This document shows, one piece after another, positions 12,401 to 25,700 of a stretch of 64,000 nt of DNA. This DNA comes from Membranipora membranacea. Lineage: Eukaryota; Bryozoa; Gymnolaemata; Cheilostomatida; Membraniporidae. Both the position numbers and the translations under genes were made by a program. The stretch's first letter is position 1. The number at the start of each line of letters is the position of its first letter. The stretch spans positions 6,245,493-6,309,492 of the forward strand of contig OU612071.1 of NCBI GenBank assembly GCA_914767715.1. Reading direction: 5' to 3'. Under the pieces are notes generated by a model. It saw only the letters and a program-made list of their open reading frames with translations. It was not told where the DNA came from and did no database searches.

Positions 12401-15240
12401 CTAAAAAAGGAGTTAAGTCAACAAACTTAAGTTTTTGGGAAAAAACTTAAGTTTTCAAACTTTTCAAAAAAACGGCCCATCTTGGTTTTTGAGTTATCCA
12501 AGTCTCAAAACCTCTAAAAATGAGTTAAGTCAACGAACTTAAGTCTTTGGGAAAAAACTTAAGTTTTCAAATTTTTCAAAAAAAACGGCCCATCTTGGTT
12601 TTTGAGTTCTCCAAGTCTCAAAACCTCTAAAAAATGAGTTAAGTCAACGAACTTAAGTCTTTGGGAAAAAACTTAAGTTTTCAAACTTTTCAAAAAAACG
12701 GCCCATCTTGGTTTTTGAGTTCTCCAAGTCCCAAAACCTCTAAAAAAGGAGTTAAGTCAACGAACTTAAGTTTTTTGGAAAAATCTTAAGTTTTCAAACT
12801 TTTCGAAAAAACGGCCCATCTTGGTTTTTGAGTTATCCAAGTCCCAAAACCTCTAAAAAATGAATTAAGTCAACGAACTTAAGTTCTTGGGAAAAAACTT
12901 AACTTTTTGGGAAAAAACTTAAGTTTTCAAACTTTTCGAAAAAACGGCCCATCTTGGTTTTTGAGTTATCCAAGTCCCAAAACCTCTAAAAAATTAATTA
13001 AGTCAACAAACTTAAGTTCTTGGGAAAAAACTTAACTTTTTGGGAAAAAACTTAAGTTTTCAAATTTTTCAAAAAAACGGCCCATCTTGGTTTTTGAGTT
13101 CTCCAAGTCTCAAAACCTCTAAAAAAAGAGTTAAGTCAACGAACTTAAGTCTTTGGGAAAAAACTTAAGTTTTCAAATTTTTCAAAAAAAGGGCCCATCT
13201 TGGTTTTTGAGTTCTCCAAGTCCCAAAACCTCTAAAAAAGGAGTTAAGTCTACAAACTTAAGTTTTTGGGAAAAAACTTAAGTTTTCAAACTTTTCAAAA
13301 AAACGGCCCATCTTGGTTTTTGAGTTATCCAAGTCTCAAAACCTCTAAAAATGAGTTAAGTCAACGAACTTAAGTCTTTGGGAAAAAACTTAAGTTTTCA
13401 AACTTTTCGAAAAAACGGCCCATCTTGGTTTTTGAGTCATCCAAGTCCCAAAACCTCTAAAAAAGGAGTTAAGTCAACGAACTTAAGTTTTTTGGAAAAA
13501 TCTTAAGTTTTCAAACTTTTCGAAAAAACGGCTCATCTTGGTTTTTGAGTTATCCAAGTCCCAAAACCTCTAAAAAATGAATTAAGTCAACGAACTTAAG
13601 TTCTTGGGAAAAAACTTAACTTTTTGGGAAAAAACTTAAGTTTTCAAACTTTTCGAAAAAACGGCCCATCTTGGTTTTTGAGTTATCCAAGTCCCAAAAC
13701 CTCTAAAAAATGAATTAAGTCAACAAACTTAAGTTCTTGGGAAAAAACTTAACTTTTTGGGAAAAACCTTAAGTTTTCAAATTTTTCAAAAAAACGGCCC
13801 ATCTTGGTTTTTGAGTTCTCCAAGTCTCAAAACCTCTAAAAAATGAGTTAAGTCAACGAACTTAAGTCTTTGGGAAAAAACTTAAGTTTTCAAATTTTTC
13901 AAAAAAAGGGCCCATCTTGGTTTTTGAGTTCTCCAAGTCCCAAAACCTCTAAAAAAGGAGTTAAGTCAACAAACTTAAGTTTTTGGGAAAAAACTTAAGT
14001 TTTCAAACTTTTCAAAAAAACGGCCCATCTTGGTTTTTGAGTTATCCAAGTCTCAAAACCTCTAAAAATGAGTTAAGTCAACGAACTTAAGTCTTTGGGA
14101 AAAAACTTAAGTTTTCAAACTTTTCGAAAAAACGGCCCATCTTGGTTTTTGAGTCATCCAAGTCCCAAAACCTCTAAAAAAGGAGTTAAGTCAACGAACT
14201 TAAGTTTTTTGGAAAAATCTTAAGTTTTCAAACTTTTCGAAAAAACGGCCCATCTTGGTTTTTGAGTTATCCAAGTCCCAAAACCTCTAAAAAATGAATT
14301 AAGTCAACGAACTTAAGTTCTTGGGAAAAAACTTAACTTTTTGGGAAAAAACTTAAGTTTTCAAACTTTTCGAAAAAACGGCCCATCTTGGTTTTTGAGT
14401 TATCCAAGTCCCAAAACCTCTAAAAAATGAATTAAGTCAACAAACTTAAGTTCTTGGGAAAAAACTTAACTTTTTGGGAATAAACTTAAGTTTTCAAATT
14501 TTTCAAAAAAACGGCCCATCTTGGTTTTTGAGTTCTCCAAGTCTCAAAACCTCTAAAAAATGAGTTAAGTCAACGAACTTAAGTCTTTGGGAAAAAACTT
14601 AAGTTTTCAAATTTTTCAAAAAAAGGGCCCATCTTGGTTTTTGAGTTCTCCAAGTCCCAAAACCTCTAAAAAAGGAGTTAAGTCAACAAACTTAAGTTTT
14701 TGGGAAAAAACTTAAGTTTTCAAACTTTTCAAAAAAACGGCCCATCTTGGTTTTTGAGTTATCCAAGTCTCAAAACCTCTAAAAATGAGTTAAGTCAACG
14801 AACTTAAGTCTTTGGGAAAAAACTTAAGTTTTCAAATTTTTCAAAAAAACGGCCCATCTTGGTTTTTGAGTTCTCCGAGTCCCAAAACCTCTAAAAAAGG
14901 AGTTAAGTCAACGAACTTAAGTTTTTGGGAAAAAACTTAAGTTTTCAAATTTTTCAAAAAAAACGGCCCATCTTGGTTTTTGAGTTCTCCAAGTCTCAAA
15001 ACCTCTAAAAAATGAGTTAAGTCAACGAACTTAAGTCTTTGGGAAAAAACTTAAGTTTTCAAACTTTTCAAAAAAACGGCCCATCTTGGTTTTTGAGTTC
15101 TCCAAGTCCCAAAACCTCTAAAAAAGGAGTTAAGTCAACAAACTTAAGTTTTTGGGAAAAAACTTAAGTTTTCAAATTTTTCAAAAAAACGGCCCATCTT
15201 GGTTTTTGAGTTCTTCAAGTCCCAAAACCTCTAAAAAACG
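9437..15240 (+). repeat. Left satellite arm, about 48 monomers of 113-133 bp with higher-order structure
   Basis: Monomers carry the landmarks CGGCCCATCTTGGTTTTTGA, CCAAGTCCCAAAACCTCTA, AAGTCAACGAACTTAAGT and AACTTAAGTTTTCAAA. Short monomers are about 113 bp; long ones carry one extra 19-20 bp CTTAA...TTGGGAAAAAA subunit. A diagnostic variant (GGGCCC instead of CGGCCC) recurs at 11643, 12360, 13191, 13908 and 14625, giving steps of 717, 831, 717 and 717. This shows a six-monomer higher-order unit, with one step longer by a monomer. The last copy decays from 15240 to about 15355. Confidence 0.95.
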
Positions 15241-15355
15241 AGTGAAGTCAACAAATAAAGTGTTTTGAGGAAAGATTTTATTTTAAATGTTTTTGCAAAA
15301 AAACGACCAAGTATGAATTTTGAGTTCCCCTAGTCAAAGTATAATCTGATAAAAA

Positions 15356-16703
15356 CTACCGTAACAATTGACATTGAATTTCGGAAACTGGATTGTGTAT
15401 AGAAAATCGAAGATTACCCCATTGTTAGCAAGACAGTCAATTTGCCTAGAGTCATGTATGGTTTACTATGAAGTTTATGTTTGATGTTTCCTAGTAATTA
15501 ACTTCTCATCCAATTTATTGCGATGAAGAAGTTGTCTTCACATTTTGTGAGTTAGGACAACTCTGTATAATGGTGATTTTCATGTAATATCCAGTTTCCA
15601 TACAAATTTTCCATGATAAAATGCATCACTTATTTGCAACTAACGGGGTAATCGAGCAATCACCATCGGCTCAATTACTGGGTGTTCCAATAAATAACCA
15701 CCTACACTGCACTGGAAATGTGGATTACAGTATTGAGTAGCAGTTTATGGGTTATTAATATTAAAGCGACATGGCATAAGATCAGATTTACTTGTAACAT
15801 TTTTTCTGGCAAGAATTTTACCTATTTTAACATATGTATGCCCATCATGGTTTACATACACCACCCAGATTGCCAAGGATCGACTAGGACACCAACAAAG
15901 CCTCTGTCTTCCGATTATCTATCCAACAATCACGTCCTACACTGAGAGGCTAAACAGAGCTGGCATACCACATCTAGTTGATACTAGTGGACAAAATAAC
16001 TTTCAAGCATAGAACTGCGCTGATGAACAGCTCGCTGTCCAACACGACTGGCTAATCTAATTTTTTTAAAGTGATAACGTATTATTGTCATCTTTTTACC
16101 TGACTGACACAAACAACTATTCATGCATATCTTATGTAAATCACAACCTCATTGGTATCACATGATATACTGGTTGGATGAATAAAGTTTGTATTGTATT
16201 ACATAACTATGCTGTTACCACCCCTCGAGGGACAAAGAAATCCATTGTCATGAGGTCAACTCTTTAGTTGAATAGAGTCAGCTTGGAGAGCTCTAAACGT
16301 TTTTTCTTCGTTTGCTAATATATAAAATATTCGTTATGGTTCTATGCGTAGAAGGGGCGGGGGGGGGGGGGCATTGAATGTGTTGACAACTCACGATTCA
16401 ATGATGCTAACGATTACCATGATGATAAAACGTAAAAAAGGTCTGCCATTGGTGGGATTTGAACATGGGCCTCCCGCATCACAGTATGCAGAGCTATCCA
16501 TTCATCCACACAGCCATGGTCACAGATTGAGTTATATGGGTATCTATATGAGCTCAATTTGACTTAATGCTATCCTTTTAATCCAATAGATACTAGAATT
16601 GACTTGACGTTGACGCAACGAACCATAGTGATTAACAGATTAATAAAGGAAGAGCTTGACTATCATTTCCTGTTGTGCATTCATGATCTAAAGTTCAGTT
16701 ATC
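15356..16703. other. Inner left non-coding region of the giant element
   Basis: This lies between the left arm and the first coding exon of the transposase gene and should contain its promoter. It is AT-rich, with a G run at 16361-16370 and a tRNA-like segment at 16443-16516. No other gene was recognised. Confidence 0.5.
16443..16516 (-). repeat. tRNA-like sequence (SINE head or tRNA relic)
   Basis: The minus strand reads GTGGATGAATGGATAGCTC, resembling a D-arm/A-box, and about 40 bases later GTTCAAATCCC, a good B-box. Arm pairing is partial, so a SINE-derived or relic sequence is more likely than a working tRNA gene. Confidence 0.4.
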
Positions 16704-16742
16704 TTGAAAAGTTTCCTATCAGTGTCCTCATCTTTTCACAAA

Positions 16743-19700
16743 ATGTCTGACCCTCCTCAAATCCGTCAGTGCAACTGTAACCATGTCAGCAGACAAATAC
16801 AGTGTGATAATTGCCGTTATTGGTTGCATGTCACATGTAACATGTCAAATGCTCAGCACGACTATTTTAGCGGAGCTGATATCACTTTTCTTTGTAAGTC
16901 ATGCGTGTTTACACGAGATACTTATGACTCTATTTCTGCTCTGAGAAGGTGAGTGGTCGAAAATAAGTGTCTTTGCTGCATAGACAATCCACACATCTGT
17001 GTTTTGATAATGGTGCAGCAAATTAAAGATTTTGTGAATCCTTCTGATATCATTAAACTAAGAACTATTGTGTGATCGATTGACTGGTTTGACAGAGGCA
17101 GAGTCATTGTTATATTGCCATGTATTTACCAAATGGTCTATGTGCTGTTTGTGGGTATTTCTGAAGACCGTCCGTGTAAATTTCTTATATGCCGTAGTGT
17201 ATGCGGCATTGTCGATGATATTAAGGCTGATTTCATGTCATATCCTCTTGTTTTGCAATAAGTGTTAATCAAACAAAACTGATATGCAAGGAATGAATAA
17301 GAAATAATTTCCGGTATCAACCACTCCATTGCAGAGTAAAGGCATGTTGGTCCCTGGGGCCCTAGTCGGCCTTTTCTTTGATTCAAAATTTGTTGAATTT
17401 AGAATGGTAGTGGACCTTGGGCATTGTTATCTTTCTATTTGTATGCACTTTACTAGCTACATTATATTGTAAAAAAAATGACAGTCAGTGGTTGAATAGT
17501 AGGATTCCTTTTAATGTGTGCAAAGATCTTACCAGTAACTTATCAACAAGTGCTTGGATAGCTACCAACAAATTGCAATAGGGGGTGTTTTCTCTAAAAT
17601 CTGGAGGAAATAGCAAGAATTACAATAATTGGAGATAGGGGTAAAAATCTGGAGGGTCAGTCCTAAATCTGGAGACTTGGCAAGTATGGGTCTAATGAAT
17701 TAAATGCTTCCATTAGTACAACTTGAATGCCAGCATACCTAAATACCTTCAAAAAGAGTCAACAGTTTTAGCATGAATATTGTGACATTGATTCTTCTGC
17801 ATTGTAGACCAGGGTTTTGAAAATATGTCACACATCATGCAAAAATGTATAGTGCTCTATCCAAAAATTCATGGTCTAGGGTCTAGACCATAAACTTAAT
17901 AATAAATCTAGACAGTACACCATCACACATGAATATTGACAGCTATGAGTAATTAAGTTTATAATCCAAACATACCATAACATTGTGCAGCTACCATTAT
18001 TTTTCATTCCTCTGGTCACTTCTAGGATTTATCAGGCTGGACGTACTGCCCTTTCAGCACAGAATGAGCTTGCTCTTCTCAACTTGTATGGTGTACATTT
18101 ACCCGAAATAAACACTAACAGAGATTATTTCCTCGAAACAGGTATGTTTCTGCTAAACCTAAAATGAATTGTAAACTACTGGAGGGAACTTTTTTGCAAA
18201 TATCAAGAGGAAATACAGAATAATCACCGCCTTGTCTTTCATTATTTGGTGGAAAATAATTGTTAGTGTTAATGGATGGCAATTACCCTAGAAGAGGAAA
18301 GTATTTGCAGCAGAAAAATTTCTACTTTCGCACATGCCTCAAATAGCAAAAGTTAAGTCTAGCTAATATAAACTTAACAATTTTTTATAGGACGCAACTC
18401 AAGCTAGCCAAAGTTTCATGCCCAATGTAGTTTGAACCATCTGTTTGCCGCTATGTGACGAGTTTCTGGTTGTGACATGTTTTTTTATACCTTTTTACTC
18501 CTACCGCATATAAAACGGGAGTTGCTTTTACTGCATGCAAGGTGGGGCAAATCCAAAGTAATACATGATGGCCATTAGAAATTGGCTAATATTCAGTAGG
18601 GCTATAACAAAGTTACAAAATTGATTTTCAAAGGAGCCAGGATTTGCCCAACATCTCAGAAGATATTGGGTCACTACCTTCCACAATTGGCCTGTAAAAC
18701 AGCTGCCTTATATAGCTCCATGGATGGCAACTGCCTCTACAATGCAGTATCACTGGTTTTATTTGGAGATGAAGGTAGCCAGAGCCAGCTAAGGTTGCTT
18801 ACCGTTATAGAGATGATTCTCTATCGAGAATACTATGAAAATAGTGGGTATGTTCCACTCATCTTTCATTTTATTGTTTTCGCATGGGTTGGATAACAAT
18901 TGAACCTGACCTGAAAAATTTTCTACCTCCCAAATGTATGAAATGGCAGTGGTGATCAGTAATAAAAATCATCAAATGAGTTTGATTTAGTCGTTGACCT
19001 AAGGTATCCTGTTTGATATTTGTTTATGACAGGACAACATCTTTCATACTTTCTTTTGAGTTCTGAAACAAGTTCCTAACATAGAGAAGCAACTTATCAG
19101 TGCAGGACTCTAAACTAAGTGAACGAATGTACCAAACTGATAATACCATGATGTAGGTAATCATCTCAACAATAGTGTGAATATCATATTTGTACCTCAT
19201 TGCTCTATTTCTAATTAAAAAAAATCCAGTTGCCACCATTCAATGGAAAATGAACATTTCCAGTGATATGCTGATAAAAGGAAACTGTGTAGGCTACTTA
19301 ATTTAATGATTAATTTTGAGACATTTACTTCCTTCCTGCAAATTAACAAAAGTTCATAGCAACTCTTTACCACTGTATGTAAATGCTATGAAAATCAGCA
19401 GAACAAGTTGTATTGTTTGCATTGTTAGAGAAATTGATCAGCTGGACAGGTACGAATGGGATGCATATTTAGAAGTTTCATCGAAAAATGGAACTGCGCA
19501 GAGTAAAACATCTGTATACGCTCTCTCTGCAATACTGGAGAGACCACTACGTCTACTATGGCCTCAAGTAGAATACCTTGATATGCCGGAGAATTCGGGT
19601 CGAGTCTTTGGAAGGGATGTTCCAAACAATGGAAATCCAGCAGCAACCCTTATGTTTACATCTTGCCGGTTCGATGGCCAGTCATTTAATTTTAACCACT

Positions 19701-22700
19701 GGGTCCCACTAGTCCAGTCGACTGAGGTGGGTTTACAATAATATTTTAAAATTCTAGCCTTTACCTGACAGAGGTGGTTCAATCATGTTAACAAGCATAC
19801 ATTGCATGTTAAATTTAAGTTGAACGCAGAGCTTCAGTTGTTATCGTTATATTCACATTTATTTGTTGCTTGCTGGCTTTACATGACAAAAGTATATTAC
19901 AGAAAAAATGTAAGATGTGGTAAGCTTTTGGCATCATGTTCATATATATATATATATATATGATTTATATTGCTTTACAACCTAAGCTGATATATATATT
20001 TATACATATCAGCTTAGGTTGTAAAATCATACGAGGGATAGGATAGATTGAAAAAAATCGTATCAATATTAGTCATGGTAAAGTTAAGTCAGGGTTAAAT
20101 TGTAAAATTGCAATTTACCTGACTTGTCTTAGTGAAATTGTGAATTGACTTAATTGAATATTTGACTCGATTTGTCGTACAGAATCTGATGACCATGATA
20201 ACTTCATAATAATATGTCATATTTGGGGCAATGAATTGTGAGTTTGTGAAAGGTACCAATTTCGTATTTGGGAGTTGTGGTCTCTCTTGACAAGTGTGGA
20301 CAACTCAAATATCAAAACTTGACACTTCCTTTTTCCTACTGCCTAGGTCAAACCTGACGTTTTTTCAATGTTAAGAAAACAGTGGCGATGTTTTGTGATC
20401 TTATAAGTTCTATTCAGATCAAAGGCACAAACAAGGTGGATAGTAAAACTTGAATTGTGATACATTGAGACTATTATCGCTACATTAATAAATACCACTT
20501 AAAACTCCCACGTCGTTGAGAGACAGTATGATAACTAAGAATGCATCAGATGCTAGTATCACATTTCAGATTGTTCCTTGATTTAGCAAGATTCATGACT
20601 TGACATGACTCTAAGTCATTTTATCACGGCTGTGGTAATCAATATTCCATGTTTTAAACTACATTCATTCTTTACCAGGAGGTGATAGATCTCGATAGAT
20701 ACCATAACGATGGGGTGGTCGATGAAGAGGTATCATTGGTGGGTTTACAGTATTGTAATGTATTCAAGCTAATATGTACATCTATGGCTCTTATGCCTTG
20801 GTTACTGTAATAATAGTGAGAGCACATGAATAGAGTAGTTAGGTGGCACAGAAGCAAAAATACCACATACTCAGTACACATATGAGACCACCTGTTTTTT
20901 CTTGGTTGAAAATGCCACCTGTCAGTGGATATCCCCACACAATAATCTGGCTGCAAATTATGTCAGAACTTTGGAATTTGATAAGTAATTGCTTCAAATT
21001 ACCTGCAATATCATATTTGTAATGGATAAGATAAACAATTTTTTTGTACCATTTGATTAACATCTTTGCCAGGTACATGCCACCCATCCAGGACAAGTTC
21101 TTGGGCAGGAAAGAATACGTTCACTGAAGGCTATAAACAAGCAGAATTATACTGAGGTATCGTCATAAATTTATTTAATGTACAGTGCAATATCATCTTG
21201 AACTGAATGAACAGCTCACCACATTTGATTATCAATAAACACCTACTTGAATTAGGGCATTAGGGCTACATAAATCTAAGCATATCATATATGTTTCATT
21301 AAACATAGTATGTGGCTCGGACGGTTACATAAAATTTTAGTCCGAAAGGGCACTCGCCAGTGGAAAACACTACAGCAAACCCTGGCTTTGGAATCTGATA
21401 AGTAATTGCTTGATATTTCCAACTATACAATATATGTCATAGAAAGATGAAATTATATTTGAACCCCTTCGACAGGTACCTACCACACACCCAGGGCCAG
21501 GTCTTGCTCAGGAAAGAGTACGCTCACTAATACCTATCAACAAGCAGAAGTATGCTGAGGTATTGTCATAAATCGAATTACTCTACAGTGCTAATTATTC
21601 TTGAACTGAATGAACAGCTCATAACACTTGATTGTCGATAAAAACCAGCTTGAAAAGGGCATCGATGTTCAATAAATCTAAGTATATCAATATATGTTTT
21701 CATTAATCCAAGTATGTGACTGGGAAGGGGACAGTGAAATTTTGGTTAGTAAGGGCACTTGCCAGTGGACAACACCACACCAAAATCTGGTTGTATATTT
21801 GTGTACGAGGGTAAGTAATCGATTAAAAATCCGGGCAATATTACATCTGTAATGTAAAAGATAAGATTTTATTTTAACCCTCTGTTAAACATCTTTGGCA
21901 GATATCTACTAAAAAGCCAATGCCAGCTCATCAGAATAAAAGGAGACGTTCCCCAAAGCCTATAATCAAGCAGAAATATACAAAGGTATTGTCACATTTC
22001 TGAAATGATACTCCAGTTCTGTAAAGTTTTAACCTCAATGGCTTACAAAACTTGGTTATTGATAAATACAAAAATAGATATGGACATTTGAATCATATTA
22101 AGACATGTCAGCATACCTAATATGCAGCTGCAATCACAATGTTCAGTTAAAATATAGCAATAAGATTCCTTTTGCTTTTGGACAGATTTTGAGGACGCCA
22201 GTGGCTCGAGTCTCTTCTTCCCCGATTGCAGATGTAAGCAGCACAATTTACCTGTACCGTCTTTATTTTGTTCCTTTACAATCGAGCTGTAAATTTATTT
22301 AAAGCTTATTATGTCACTTGAACTTCACTTCTTTCACTTTAGAGCGTTTTTAATAATGCAATATTTATCTGCAATTGATTTGATAACTAAAATAAAAATC
22401 TTGTGAAAAGTTTTAATGTGCAAAGAGGCGTCAAGATGACTTTACTGAAAATGTCTGAAGCATAGATATTACTTGTTGATAAATGTTTTCAAGGGGTTAC
22501 AATGATTGTACATGTCCACTTGTGTTAGCTTACGGATCAATTAATATTACATACAGCCGAATGTGGTGAAGGACAAATCCATGTTGGTATCGCCTTTATT
22601 TATTTGACTGGTGGGAATGCTACAGTGAATGTTAAGTTGAATTAGTTGGGAAGAGGTATCAATTCAGAATCTTACGGATTATGACCTTGTTTGAAACATC

Positions 22701-25700
22701 TTTGGATTAGGTATGAGGATGTATCATTTATCATACAGGTTGAGAAAGTAATGGATTTAATTTTGGGTGATTCTCTCGCTGGGCTAAGCAATGATGGAGC
22801 TGACAACAATTTTCAGGTACCACTTACAATTCTTTCAACATTATTAGATATGGTGAACTTTTCTGATTTAAAGCAGGCACAAGTTCTCATCATAACAAAT
22901 GTGTCTATATGTCTAACGAACTAAAAGTCACAACTACTTCAAATTTTCAAATTAATGCTTCTGTTCATATAACTGGTTATGCCATTTATTCAAAAAATCA
23001 AATTTGTTGGGGAAAGTAGCTAATAATTTATATTAAACCGTGTTAAGAGGAAATTTTGGGAAGTTATTTTCACAGTTTTTTTAACTATTAATATTTTTTA
23101 GACACAATATTTGATAATCATTATAAAAAAGCTGAGTCTCCGTTATTCGCATTATGATTACAGCAATCTGTAAGCAATAAATGACCTTTTGGTAACTGAG
23201 TTTGTATGTAGCTACGATTCAGGAAAACAACTGAAACCATTTTCTGCTATCCCACAGGAAGATGAAAGGGTAGAGGAGGAGGGTTCGCTGCTCCTAGAGT
23301 ACACGACTCCATTTGATCCCGAGGAAAGGTAAAGTTGGTGGAAATCCTTTCATTTTGAAAACCAAGCTATTCAGACATTTTCTTTTGGTCATTACATACA
23401 TATCACAGCGATAAGTTTGGGCTTTGCTGCTGTGCATGCAATGTTATAATTGCTCACCAACTTGGAATAAGCAGCATATACGTAAGAAGAAAGCACATTG
23501 TACAGCACTGCTGACTTGACTACAACATTCTTTTAACACAGAGATGAAGAACCGGACCCTTTCAATGAGGAGATAACTACAGATCAGGATGAGGAGGAAG
23601 CCGGCAGATTCATCATTGTAGACTCCGGGACACAAAAAAAATCACGTGCTTTAGTTCATACCAGTGGTTACAGGTTCACTGAGAAAAACTATGGTCGTGA
23701 TAATGTAAGAATATTTTAAGGTCATCAGTACTGAGCATTGCTGTTGAAAATCATCTCATTGCTTTCTTCACTTTATCTAGATCTCACATAACAATATGAG
23801 TCATTTTCTACGGTGGAAGCAATTTGGTTCCTAATACTGAATTTTCATCGGAAACCCTGATGTGACCTCACACATGGCCTATAAGTTCTCATGTGAGAAA
23901 TTTGATAGGGACAACTTTGATGTCATATAACACAGCTTCTGGTGGTACAAAAGGGTGAAATTAAAATTTCAGTGTAGAGTCACTAGCTTTGCTGAGTCTT
24001 GTACACAACAGGAGCTACTCTCACACTATATTTCATCACACTCTGAAATCCTGCTCTTTATAGGGTGTCACAATTATTGCATTTCCAGGTAAACCAACTG
24101 ATGATGAATATCCAAGGTACTGGTTCAGGTTCACATTTGGGTTTAATTTTTTTTATTTTTATGAAATAACTTTCAGCCCTATGTAGATTGGCGATGCTCA
24201 AAAAGGCCGAGCTGTCCAGTGATGATTCGTATGTCTCTTGAATCTGAATATCAACAGAAAGAAGTGCACAATCACCCTCCCAACCACAACATACTCGCAG
24301 ACACTGAGTTTTGCAGATCAGTGAGTTATGATGTATGAGTGGCTGTTAAAAAAATATGTTACTGACCAGTTCCTAACAAAGCATACATTGGTTGTTTTAC
24401 ATGTTGCTAATTGGCAGTTATACATATATTGTTAGATGTTCTAGTTATTTTTATATGTTTGCGCTGAGTAAATGTCGACTGTGTCCACATGGTCTATTTT
24501 TGCACAGATAAAGGAAAAAGCCAGTGACATCTTCCTTGAACCTGCTGAAGTCTATGACAAAGCTGTGAATGAAGCGGAGGCGGTACATCAGAAGATATCT
24601 TCTAATCAACTGAATAGCCGAATAACCAAAAAGAAAATACGGTATCACAAATCTAAGACACATCCAAGTCACCCGCAGTCTCTTGACTTTGAGGTGAGAC
24701 CGACCATATCCAACTTACCAAAACCATGTAAATTTACATTGTTGAAGTTTGAAATATACAGTGCTCCAACCATACCAGGGGGATTGCCAACGCAAAAAAT
24801 TGATTAATATGCGTTAGCAGAAAAATAGCCCCCAGTCTGTTAAGATGGCTTTGAAATTGTTTTAGACAAACACATCCTTGCGATAAAGCAAGGTCCAACA
24901 GTTTTCATCAAAGATTGTTGCGAAAATTAACTTTGATAATCTCAGTATTCTAAGGTTGCCTGCGGCGATGCCAAAACGTGTACAGTAACTTCTCTTGTAG
25001 CTAATCATCAACCTATTGTTTCCCACAATGTTTCCTGTTTAGATTCCCTTATCTTGGAGAGAATCCATAGTTGATGTCAGTGTCGAGGATCAGAGGCACA
25101 TAATATACTCTAACACTTCACTCCTAAAATTGCTAAAAACACGCAAGCAATGGTGATGTATACGAAAAAAAAGCCAATAATATTGCCCTTCACAATGCTC
25201 AGAATTTCAGACTATTCAGAAGACATGCCCCTGTAACTGATCACGACTCATACCATTGATTTAGGAACAATATCACAGTCCTTGATACTATTAAGATTAT
25301 GAGAGAGTCTGCAGTCTGTTGATCAATAAAGATTTCTGTTACACACTTATTGATCATCATCGTATATGCCGATATAAGTTGAACAAAACACGCTTCTTAT
25401 TGATGTACATACTTTCAACTCATAGGTATTTAGATGGAACTTTCAAGTGTGTTCGAGAGCCATTCAAACAGCTGTATACTTTACATGCATTTGTGAAGCA
25501 GGGAGAAATTATGAAGCAGGTTCCCCTAGTATTTGCTCTGATGTCACGGCGTACAAAGCAGGACTATGTTGCAGTATGTAGCTTTACAAAATCATTTAGG
25601 CTAGATATGATTGACATTGTGTTAGCATTATCCCAATCTATCTGGACAACATTTGTAATTGTTGCCTGTAAGTTCTAAAACCGCTGACTAAATATTTGTA

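Noticed and set aside
9441-15240. CRISPR-like array appearance of the regular 113-133 bp repeats
   Set aside because: There are no unique spacers; entire units repeat, the genome is eukaryotic, and the array is mirrored at 29918-32799. It is a satellite.
19024-19239. Minus-strand frame within the transposase gene intron
   Set aside because: No recognisable domain; the plus-strand exons on both sides explain the region.
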